From Gonium pectorale (lineage: Eukaryota > Chlorophyta > Chlorophyceae > Chlamydomonadales > Volvocaceae), in NCBI GenBank assembly GCA_001584585.1, contig LSYV01000004.1:628574-692573 (forward strand): a DNA stretch of 64,000 nt, read 5' to 3'. Shown piece after piece: positions 10,801 to 20,726 of the stretch. A program made the position numbers and the translations under genes. Each line of letters begins with the position of its first letter. The stretch's first letter is position 1. The notes below the pieces were generated by a model that did not search any database, was not told the origin of the DNA, and saw only the letters and a program-made list of their open reading frames with translations.

Positions 10801-13800
10801 GCAAGTTGCCATGTTTGCCGTGTCTGCCTGCCTGCATGCCTCTGCCCTCCCTCCCTTTGTTCCCCGCCAGGCCGCAACCAGCTGTCCTCGCTGCCGCCCG
10901 AGCTGGGCTCCCTCTCCTCGCTGCGCACGCTGGAGCTGCGCGACAACAAGCTCACGGGGCTGCCCGCCGAGGTGGGTGTGAACAACATGCGCAATGATAA
11001 GGTCGTCGCAACGTCAAAACGCAGTGCTGCAAGTTGTGGGGTGGTGCCGCCGAGGGCGGGGGCGGGGGCGTGCGGTCGCGGATGTGCGGCGTCATGGCAA
11101 GGCGGCAGAGGCGCGCAGCCTCACACAAGCAGGACCACGTGCCTAGCGCCTGTAGTGCCTACGGGCAGGTGGGGTGGCTTGTGGGCGATGCGTTAACTGT
11201 CCGACGCCCAGCATGACCCCCGCTGTGCGCCAACTCCTGGCGGGCGACCGTGCGCGCCGCCTCGCATGTTTCCTCACCTGAAGCTAGCAAGGGCGTCGTG
11301 CGGCCGGAGAATAGCTCTGGGAGGTGAACATCGTTGCCATGCCATGGTTCGCACACATGCCATGGTTAACACCCCATTTCTTCCGGCCCAGGTATGCTCA
11401 CTGAGGTTGGGCCTGTTGGACCTGACGAACAATGAGCTGCGGAGCCTTCCGCCCGAGCTGGGTGAGCGATGCGCGGGGGCTGTGGTGAGGGGCCCGGGCG
11501 ATGGATGGCCGTCGCCATGGGCATCACCGGCACGAATGCCGCCTCAAGTGCTTGCCAAACCAACTCCGGGTGCACCCCAGGCTTCGGGTAGGCCGGAAGC
11601 CGGCTTTGGCCGGAACGAGCCCATTCAGCTGGAAAAGGGAACTCGGTCTTCATAGCGGCCTAACCATTTGCTTCACCGTTTTCGGCATGTCGCTGCAGCT
11701 ACCGTCGCGGTACGGACCTCCATTCCGTGCCCATGGCCAGGCGCTCTTCCACCCCGCCTCCAGCGAAACAGCCCAACATGCCGCACGGTCACTTCCTCCC
11801 TCCTTCCCCCGCCCTCCGACTGCCAGGCTCCATGACCTCCCTGCGCTCGCTGCCTCTGGACGGCAATCCCCTCAAGAGCATCCGCCGCGAGGTCGTGGCG
11901 GGTGAGGGCGGGACCGGCTTGTGGCCATGACCCACGGGTCGCGGTAAAGCGAACGCACAATGTTGCTCGTGAGTGACATACTGTTTGTCTCGAGGTGCGA
12001 TGTTACGTGGTCTGCCCTTCACAGCATGATGTCGTGACTTGCCAATCCAGGTCCCATCTCGGCGCTCCTAAAACACCTCGCCAGCCGCCAGCTGGAGCCC
12101 GGGGCGCCCTCCGCCGCCGCTGGGCCGCCACAGCGCCTGGGGTCGCTGCAGCACGCCAGCGCCGCCCGGTCGGGTAACCTGTTCGGTCGCGATGAGACGG
12201 AGCTGGCTGCCGATGCGGCACGCAAGCTGCGCCTGGGCGCCGCCGCCGCGGCGGCGGCGGCAGCTGTGGAGGCGGGTCCTGGCGGCGGCGGTGGCGGCGG
12301 CTGGGGCGGGGCAGGGCCCGGTGTTGGCGGCGGTGGCGGTGGTGGTGGTGAGCTGGTGCTGGCTCGTGCGGGGCTTCGGGAGGTGCCCGCCGAGGTGTGG
12401 GCGGCGGGCCCCTCCCTCACGCGCCTGGACCTCAGCGGAAACCAGGTGCGGGCGGGCATACTGGTTCGTTTTTGTTGTGGGGTTACGAAGAATGACTGGG
12501 TTAATGGAAGGGGTATTCACCGGGAAGGGTGGGCGAAACCCTAAATGGTGCTCAGGTTCCAGTGCCTGACGCATGCTTGGCACCGGGATCTCGCGGGGCT
12601 AGTGCCCTCAATCAAACTTGGGCCCGGGACCCCCCCTTAGCTTGTTTAGTTGGAAGTACTCCAAGGCACCGCAGTACTCCAGGTACTCTGGAGGCTTCTA
12701 TGTCCTCTTGTGTGGCTAAGCACCATTTCCCTTCCTGCCTCCCGGGGCCTTCCCTCCCTCGCAGCTGCCTTACCTGCCCCCCAACGGCCTGGCGAACCTG
12801 CCGGGGCTGCGGGTCCTGCTGCTCAACGCCTTGGGGCTGGCCGCCTGGCCGCTGCCTGCGATACCTGGGGCTCTGCCAGCCCTGGCGGAGCTACAGGTGA
12901 GGCGCCTTCTTGGGCGGAGCCCCCGCCGCGAAGCGGCATTGGGGTGGCGGAGCCCCCTGGGATTGGGGGTGGTCTCCGTCCGTCCGTCCATGTCCGGACC
13001 AAACTCCATCCCACGCTTAACCAATTAGTGCAATCTCAGACTTATAGTATTCCTTACACGTGTTTAGAATTCCATAGCCGTTGGTTGGCATTTGGCAACG
13101 TCCATTGCTGGTCAGCATTGGCAAGCTGCCCCACCCAAACAACACCAACTGCGCCGGGGAAAAGCCACGATTATACCGTGAGATATGCACATATCGCTGA
13201 TATGCGCCCGGTCTCTGAGTTGCTTGCTGGCGCTCACAATTCTCGCAACCATGTCCATTCATGGACCCGGCACGGTTCCGACTAAACCCGCACAAGCCAA
13301 GCGGGCCTTCTCTAACGAACGTTGGTGCCCGTTTGCGGACAAGCACTGGGGTTCATGACGCGTTGACACGGTTGTGGTTCTCTTTCTCGCTCCCCTCCCC
13401 CGTAGGGCGGGTGTGTGCGGGTGCGGGTCCTGTCAAATAAACCGGTTGCCCCTGCCCATGCATCCGCTGCGGTACACATACACGCTCCACCCTTCATGAC
13501 CAAAATTCCCGATACGGTCTCACGGGGCTCCGCCCTTTTCCAAGCTTCAAGGAAGCTTTTCCCCTACTCGTCGATATCGGGTCGGGGTAAGGGGGGCTGC
13601 TGGAACCTGAAAGTCTACCGGCACGGGCGGCTGCGGGAGCTGTATCAACTCTCATAACATGCTTTCTTATCCAAGATGAGCACCGCTCCTGCTGCTGTTG
13701 CTGCTGCTGTGTGTGTCCGCCGTTGCCACAAGGGTCGGGATTACAGAAAAGGGATAAGAAATATATGATTGTTGTTGGCTCCACGCGCGGCTCCGGCTCC

Positions 13801-15269
13801 GGTTCCGGCGCACGCTGGTTCACACGCCGCTCCACTTTGGGTGCTCCTTTTTTTCAACGGTCCGGTGGATCTCCCGCAGGTCCGGAACAACCCGTCCTTG
13901 AGGCAGCTGCCCCCGTATCCTTTTGTCGCCTGCCCCGCGCTGGTGCGGCTGGAGCTCGCAGGTGGGCCTACTGGAGAGGGGCGGGCTGGAGCAGGCTAGG
14001 GTTGCGTATGCGCGAGCGGGTGGTAGGGTGCCGGACTGGGGCCCTAGGGCCGGAAACCTTATCACTCACTTTTTAACCCCGCGGGGCGTCGTGGGAGCAG
14101 ATGGGGCATGCGGCCGCTGCGTCTACGCCTCGCGGCTCTCTCGGAACTCCATACGGAGCTCCGCTCTCCCACCATCTCATCTGCCTGCCTGCTGCCCTCG
14201 CAGGAGTGCCCGGCGCCGGCGCCCTGCCTCCGGGCACCTTTGCAAGCCTCCCCGGACTGGAGGTGGGTGGGGGCTCTGGGAGGGACCGTGGCGCCGCCAG
14301 CGTGGCGCCGCAGTAAGGGCGCAGGCCAGCTGCATCCGGTGATGTGATGTGCCGGTGCCGGTGCCCCGTCGGCCGCCACACATACCGGTGATGTGATGTG
14401 CCAGTGCCCGGTCGGTGTTATTGGATGGTTCGGCCAGGTTGCGACTCGCGGCGCGGGGATGGGTGCCGCGAGAAGCCAGGCACAGCTCGTACGGCAGTGT
14501 GTGCACCTGACTGAGGGTTCCTGCTCAGTCCAAGTGTGAACAGGTGTCCACTAGCACGGTATTATTCGCTGGATGTGCTGGTGGAAACGCTGTGCTGACA
14601 GCCTCTTGTGACGTTTCCTTTTCAGGCGCTGGACCTCTCGCAGACCGGGATCGCCGTGTTCCCGCCGGAGCTGCCCAGTCTCCCCCGGCTGCGGGTCCTC
14701 AACCTGTCCTCTAACCGCCTTGAGGCGCTGCCGCTGGAGGTGGCGGGCATGACCCGGTGAGCCCGGGACCAAGAGGAGGGTCGCCCGCGCTCGGTAGGCT
14801 CTGGACTGTCGCCGGCGCTGCTCCAGACACCCAGCGTCGCGGGGCATGTACTGTATGGATATAGAGCCGCTCTGTGGGAGCAGCGTCACCGGTACTGGGG
14901 CCGCGCCTTGCCGTGTCCATGCACACCTACCCCCTTCCCCCGCTTGCCGGTCATCGTTCACGTGGCGCACAACTCCCGTGTACGGGACGGGACCAATTGA
15001 ACCTCGCCGCCCCGCCCCCCTGTCTTCTCTACTGAGAATGCCTTCCAACCCTCTGCCCCCCTGTCACCATGCCCCGCCCCCTCAGGTTGGACGAGCTGAA
15101 CGTGTCCAACAACAACCTGACCGCGCTGCCTCCCCAGCTGGGCCTGCTGCGCCCCACGTTGCGCTCGCTGGGCCTGGAAGGCAACCCGCTGCGCACGCTG
15201 CGCCGGCCCATTCTGGAGCGCGGCACACAGGCGGTGCTCGAGTACCTGCGAGACCGCATCCCAGCGTGA
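7845..15269 (+). CDS. LRRC40: LRRC40 orthologue, leucine-rich repeat protein (686 aa)
   Basis: Sixteen exons close in phase: 7845-7937, 8139-8201, 8529-8626, 8918-8972, 9281-9310, 9675-10003, 10332-10495, 10871-10971, 11392-11461, 11827-11901, 12051-12445, 12765-12896, 13880-13961, 14204-14262, 14626-14756 and 15086-15269. The start is the first ATG in the frame of exon 1 and has a good purine context. The N-terminus ([20 protein letters not shown], then AVWDPEE and [14 protein letters not shown]) and the C-terminus ([10 protein letters not shown] then stop) match the LRRC40 pattern, which ends [10 protein letters not shown] in animals. Typical SHOC2-like repeats (NxLxxLPxxL) fill both halves, with GNPL(K/R)(S/T)(I/L)RR caps after each half. 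No signal peptide or membrane helix is seen, so it is probably a soluble scaffold protein. It is longer than the animal protein (about 600 aa), mainly from Gly/Ala-rich insertions in exons 6 and 11. Its cellular role is poorly known. Confidence 0.9.
10498..10534 (+). repeat. GTGC/ATGC microsatellite in LRRC40 intron 7
   Basis: A run of GTGCGTGCATGC-type tetranucleotides starts directly after the donor site of exon 7. It is probably neutral, but it lies so close to the 5' splice site that length changes could affect splicing. Confidence 0.7.
12897..13879 (+). other. Large intron 12 of LRRC40 with repeat-like DNA
   Basis: This is the longest intron of the gene, almost 1 kb where most others are 100-400 nt. 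The beginning (about 12905-12985) has GGCGGAGCCCC-type words repeated in both orientations. The middle (about 13010-13280) is richer in AT than the surroundings and lacks coding character. The end has a CTGCTGTTGCTGCTGCTG run near 13690. It may hold a decayed insertion. I see no element ends. Confidence 0.55.
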
Positions 15270-15652
15270 CCCGCGGCGGCGGCGTGGCGGCTGCGCTCGG
15301 CGCTGCTCGTGAGGCGGGTGAGGTCGATTGAGGAGGGATTGGATTAGGGGACAGCGGGGCGGGTGTAAGTGGCAGCGACTGCGGCATGGGAAGTCAGCAG
15401 CGCGCTGGCAGGGGGTTTCCCGCCTGCAATGCAATGCAATGCATGAAAGGTCCCGGGCGTTTGCGCAGCGGACTGTTCCTGCCCTGGACCAATTTGAAGG
15501 CTGGCGTGTTTGGGTACCGGTAGCTGGAGAGGTGAAGCCAGGGATCGCCTCACAGCTAACCCGGTTGCGTAGCCGTGCAAAGCCATGGAGGATACCGGCC
15601 GCTGCTGCGTGGTGGGTTGTTGTCGCTCTTCCGTTGCTCGTGGGCGGCCGGC

Positions 15653-15677
15653 GCACGCACGCACGCACGCACGCACG
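15653..15677 (+). repeat. (GCAC)n microsatellite
   Basis: About six copies of GCAC directly precede a dispersed repeat copy. Tetranucleotide runs are common in this kind of genome and no function is implied. Confidence 0.85.
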
Positions 15678-15690
15678 GGTATGGCAGCCA

Positions 15691-15790
15691 CTGGTCCACA
15701 CCGGGAGGACCCGTCTGCTCGCCTCCCTCGCCCGCCAGGCCCTGCACTCGGCGCGCTACTTGAAACATCGCACCCCCGGTGTGTATGACC
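15691..15790 (+). repeat. Dispersed repeat, copy near LRRC40 3' end
   Basis: This copy starts CTGGTCCACACCGGGAGGAC and ends near ACTTGAAACATCGCACC. It aligns along about 95 bases with 40214-40311, with scattered differences. The copies all lie in spacers downstream of genes. It carries no coding frame that I trust. Confidence 0.7.
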
Positions 15791-15895
15791 GTAGAGACTG
15801 CCTTCCCTGTTTCAGTTTCCCTTTTAGCAGTATTGGGTCGCGCCCCGGCTGCCCACCCGCTGAAGGGAGGCAGGGGGGCGTCCGAAAAACAGGCT

Positions 15896-15900
15896 TGTAA
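15896..15900 (+). promoter_or_regulatory. Candidate polyadenylation word TGTAA for LRRC40
   Basis: It lies about 630 nt after the LRRC40 stop, a usual 3' UTR length for volvocine genes. Another TGTAA at 15364-15368 would give a very short 3' UTR of about 100 nt and is the alternative. Confidence 0.5.
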
Positions 15901-16675
15901 ATGAGTGGTGTCATCCGTGCTCATGAGCATCGTCGCTTGCCTCCCAAGCCAACCAACGGGCGCGGGTCTCAAGGTCTGGCCTCTGGCCTCGGGACCCAAC
16001 GCACGCTAAAGTGTCGCTTTGCCTTAGATGGCTCGGGTCATGATGCGCCAATCACCAACAGCAATGTCTTACGCCTCGAGTTGGTGGCCGCGGGGCTTAA
16101 AGTGAAGCCTGCAGCCCCCGCAGGCCTGTCGTTCTGTGGCCATCGGTCGGGTAACGGACGATCCTGCTTTTCTTTGTGGACCACCAGGTCGCTGAAAACT
16201 GCGACGGCCAGGGACGACCTCGTACCGCAGACGGTTGAGCAAAGTCGGACAGCAGCATTACAACCTACCAGCCATCGAGCAACACGGTGTCCTAAATTGT
16301 TTGTTAAGGTTGCAAATATTGAAATTAAGGCCTGGAACTCTCCTGGACCATAGCGGCCTTTCGTCTTCTTCAAGGAACTTTCGTACTTTTGACATCCTCA
16401 GGGCAGTGTGCTACCACAAAAGCTTGGGATCATTTATGTTGTTGTGTTGGTAGCTGTCCAGCTTGACGGCGGGTTGCGGCTTCGTTCAACATCCCTTTTT
16501 CTCATCATTAAAATTTAATTGAACTATGTATACCGACACAGAGTGCAGTAAGGCCTGTTCGAGCCACCGACCGTACCGTCTGTGTACTGCGACCTCCTTG
16601 TCTGGAAGCGCAGATGGCCTTCACCACACGCAGCAATTGGGGGCCAACTCTATATGAAATACAAAGCGCAAACGG

Positions 16676-16686
16676 GATAATATATG
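16676..16686 (+). promoter_or_regulatory. TATA-like box upstream of gene B
   Basis: ATAATATATGG stands about 150 nt before the gene B start codon, inside the AT-rich patch. Its position fits a core promoter with a short 5' UTR. The evidence is composition and distance only. Confidence 0.25.
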
Positions 16687-16832
16687 GCTGCCCATTTGGC
16701 ATACTTTGCCAAGAGCGACGTATGGCGCTGACACTGTAGTTAGTCGCTTTGCGGTCGTGAGGCGCAGCGCGCTAGAGCGCGCTGAAACTTCGTCACAGAC
16801 AGCAGAGCGCTAGCTTGCTGCTGCTGTCCGCG

Positions 16833-19800
16833 ATGGCTCCTCGCTCCGTGGCTAGCGGTTCTTATGCTGGGAGTGCGGCGAGTTCGAAGAGTTCGTCCTC
16901 AAGACGAGCGAGGTATGGCGGTGGCGCTAGTTGCGGCGAGCGGAAAGGGTTATTTTGGCGGTGCCAGCCAAGTGAGAACACTATGCGGGGCCCATAGTTG
17001 TGTATTTCAATGCATTCAATATATTCTGAGTACGTATTTCAACTTCTTGAAAATTCCGGTCTGCCATGTTGCGTGTGAATTGCCGTTGGCCTTTCATCAC
17101 AGACGCCTAGTTTTCTTTGCCTGTCAGCATGTAATTTTATTTAATGAGAATTCATCATTCTCTTGCAGAGCGGAGGTCGACCCGGAAGAGGGGAATGACC
17201 TGCTGCGAAGAAGTTCGTCGTTGGAGGTACGCTCGTCCTGGTTATACACACGGACTAAGTTCCCAAATATAATGCGCCCCTGAGCCGTTGGGTTCGGCAG
17301 GGGCCGTTCTGGTTGGGATGTGTCGTGTCTCGACGAAGGAGGGGATCCTACTCGATCAGCCTGGGGAGAGGCGGCTCTGCTTGCTGTTAATTGTGTAGCT
17401 CCAAGCACGCAATAGACAGCAAGGCGACCAGCACGCAGCGGGAGCGCGGGAGTGCGGGATGGACCCGTCCTCTATGCCCGTCTTTCTCGCCCGACCTCTG
17501 TGCGCGGGCACTGGAGGATAGCCCGAACGGATGGAACTGGCCTGGCTCTTCGCGGCTCGGCGGCATGTCCAAGCAAGCCCTGCGTCGCGGGCCGCCCAGT
17601 GGCTTTGATGTGCTTTCTGTCAGCGCCCTGGTTTCCCTGCCAAAGTCCCCGGGCCTGGCCCACCCGCTTCCCTCCGCGCGCAGAACGGCATCTTCGGTGT
17701 GCTCTTTACGCTGAGGTGCGCAGCGTGCTGTAGGCCTTGAAAGTTGACCCCCCCCCGAGAGCGCGCGGGGCCGATTCGTATCCTGAGCTACAAGAATGCT
17801 AACGCCTTTGACAAGGCGATGGTGAACGGTGTACTGGTTGCTTCCTGATGTGGCAAGGGCGCAGGGATGGGCTTGTGGACTGCGCTCACTCCGCTTGCCG
17901 CTCCGTGCTCGAAGGCACTTTCGGCTCCACACCCTACATCTGTATCTTTCCCCGTGCCCTTGCGCGCACAGCAAGGAGAACAGCGATACGCGCATCAACC
18001 TCAAGTGGATCATCGTTAAGGCCATCATCGACGCCTGGCAGCTCTTCACCACCGTCATTAGCCCCGCCAAGCAGGGATGGAGCATCTCCTCCACGTGAGT
18101 GCCACGTTTGGGCATGGGCTGTGGTATTACCATAGGAGCTCCTTCGTGCACTGTGCTGTTCAGTACGGACGGATGGCCAATCTGCATTCTGTGGGCTGCG
18201 CTACTTGCTTCTTCATACCTATTATTTTAGCTGCCTCGTCAGGGCTTGGCTGCAGCGCCAATGTTCATCCTGCCGCTCCACTTGCCCTTCCGCCTGCAGT
18301 GTGTGGTCCGTGGTTGGCGTCCTCAACTTTCACTGGCTTGGAGACCTGGTGGGTTGGGTGCGGGATGGGATTGGCGAACATCGTTCACACGGCACGCCAG
18401 CAACGCAGTGGTAACTCTCGCCTGTGGGGGCATTGTATCACGGGGTTCACCAGCCAGAAGCCGCATTGGCGAACGTGGTGCAGCCCCACGGCACGCGAGT
18501 CCCACGAGCGGAGGCCTTCTTACAAGGCGGCTGCACCGTTTCGTGCACACAGGGGTACGGCGCCTACCTCGCCGTTCTGTACGGCATGGTGGCGCTACTG
18601 GCGGTCAACGTGGGCATGTGCGTGTGGGTGGCTTGGTGCTTCAAGGAGCAGAAGTTCCCGGTCGTGTGGCCGATTAAGGTGCGGGCCAAGGCGCTGGTGC
18701 GAGTGTGGGGCGCATGGGCCGCTGGGGAGGTTCGTCTTGCGCGGGCCGCCCTCAAGAGCGCATTTTTTACCGAAGCACCGCCGAGTCGCGTGTCCCAGCA
18801 GCACGCTAAAGTACGACCGCGTGCCGCCGCAGGTGCTTCGCGTGTTCAGCAGTGTCTTCTTTCAGGCCTTTGACGTCACGTCGCTGAGCCTCCTGCAGGT
18901 GTGTGCGCGACCGACGGGACTTTGCACCGCAGCGCGGGCACACGGCGACCGCGCCTCTTGGGATGGAGAGGGGGGCAGATGAGGAGACCAGGGCGTGACC
19001 CACACACGATGCCAAAAGCGGGGTCCGGGGCAGGTACGGGGCATGCGCGCAGCTGCCGCAATGACGGGCCACACTGAGGGGCCCGCGACTACTACTCCCA
19101 TCTGGCCGCTGGGAGCGTCCCACCGTGCGCTAAGGCAGTAACGGTATAGGTTTACGGCCAAGACCCGGTGCCGCTTGCGCACAATGAGTACGCTGGCAGC
19201 GCAGCTGGGGCATCTGGGGCATCCTCTGCTCACGCGCTCTGGTCCGCCCGCCCGCCGCAGCTCGGCATCAGCTGCCGCTACACGGGCTTTGCCAAGCCCA
19301 AGATGCAGCTTGAGCTGTTCCCCGAGTACAGTGAGTGGGAGGGTGGGCGTGAGACAGACAGCAGCGTGCTGGGAGTCACATGTAACCCTGTGAATCTTGC
19401 ATTGCCGTGCGCCCCTGTGACCGCTCTAAGCGCAGAGAGACGCCCCTGCGCCCTGCCTGGATGGGCTCCCCTCCACGTCAGGCCCTGAATTGGCTCCCCG
19501 CCCCCGCCCCTGCTCAGGCTGCATGTCCACCCCGCACCTGCTCCACGCGGTGGTGTCGGCCCTGAGCCTGGTCGTGTTTGTGGCCATTGCGCTGCTGCTC
19601 AACATGGCAGAGGTGGGCGGTGGGGGACGGGGGAGGGGAGGGGGCACGTGAGCGGACAGTCGATAGAGTGGCGTGGATGGCGTTTGTTGCGGCCGGCGGA
19701 GGCGGACCTACACTGTGGGTCGCTAACGCTGGAGGCGCACACAACCCGGCTGGGTGTATCGGGGCAGCGACAGAAAGTGTGCAGGGCCGAGCAAGACGCT

Positions 19801-20726
19801 CCGACCATTGCTGCCCCGTGGCCGCAGGTTGAGGTGAACCCCAAGTCGCGGCGGCCGCTGGCGCTAGGGCACAGCGGCGCAGAGGTCATGGTCTTTGGCA
19901 TCAAGGTGCGGACTAGTGGTTGTCGGGGAGGGGCAGGCAATGAAGCGCCGGCTGCTGGCGTCCTGGGCCACAGGCATGGGGTACCTGTGTGAAGTGTGAT
20001 GACCATTGCGGTGCCCCGTCATTTGCCTGTGGCGTAGTTTGTGCCGTGACGACGTGCGCGGGCTGGAGGAACTCAAACTTACATGCTGAGCGGATCAATA
20101 CCAGATTGCGCTTGTGCTGCCTGTCTTCCTTTCTTTGACCTTACGTTTCCCGCTTCATGCGTCCTGTCTCCCTCCCGCCCGCCCAGGCGCTGCTGACGCT
20201 AGTGGACGTGTTCCTGGGCTGGAAGAAGGTGGCGGCGGTGGCGTACCTGGCGCTGTCGCTGGCTCTGGCCTACCAGTATCTGCGATGGGTGAGTTGTTCG
20301 GGAAGCACCCATACATACGGGGGGACCGTGCCAAAGGGACGACCATGGTACGAGAGGGGACGACCTTCGAAGCAACGGCCAGTGCTCGCGCACTTTCCTG
20401 ACCTGAGCTATTCGATGATGGAGTACTCGTCGTCACGTGCCGTTCCATGGTGCCGGCACCACCCACATCCTCCGCCCGCAGAGTCCCAACCTGGTGGGCT
20501 GGATGAACCACCTGAAGAGCGGCGTGTCCGCGGCCATCGCCTGGGCCGCGGCCATGCTGGTCCTGCTGGTGTTCCGGCCCGGGGTCAAGACGGCGCAGGC
20601 GCAGCAGTGGGCCGACGCAGTCACCATTGTCATGCTCGCGGGCCTGGCGCCCGCCTTTGGCGTCGGCGCCCTCCTGTCGTGGCTCTCCATCCGACGGATG
20701 ACCAGGAAGGCGCTCAACTACCTGGC
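16833..20726 (+). other. Gene B exons 1-12: N-terminus and first membrane block (residues 1-375)
   Basis: Exons are 16833-16912, 17169-17226, 17684-17715, 17972-18094, 18300-18348, 18553-18678, 18833-18898, 19261-19330, 19518-19612, 19828-19905, 20187-20288 and 20482-20726. A Ser/Arg-rich cytosolic start is followed by the family signature GIFGVLFTLR, then AIIDAWQLFTTVISP. Clear hydrophobic helices are YLAVLYGMVALLAVNVGMCV (exon 6), ALSLVVFVAIALLLNMAE (exon 9), VAAVAYLALSLALAY (exon 11) and two in exon 12 (AAIAWAAAMLVLLVF and TIVMLAGLAPAFGVGALLSW). Weaker ones lie in exons 5 and 7. Every exon has a partner in gene C with the same phase, and all but the first two have the same length. Confidence 0.85.

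Larger units (their letters stand above)
15270..16832. other. Spacer between LRRC40 and gene B
   Basis: It begins with the LRRC40 3' UTR. A (GCAC)n microsatellite (15653-15677) and a dispersed repeat copy (15691-15790) follow. From about 16300 to 16700 the sequence is clearly richer in AT than anything nearby and is the likely promoter region of gene B. No open frame here looks like a protein. Confidence 0.6.

Noticed and set aside
12019..12459. Pro-rich open frame on the - strand
   Set aside because: It is the reverse of the Gly/Ala-rich LRRC40 exon 11.
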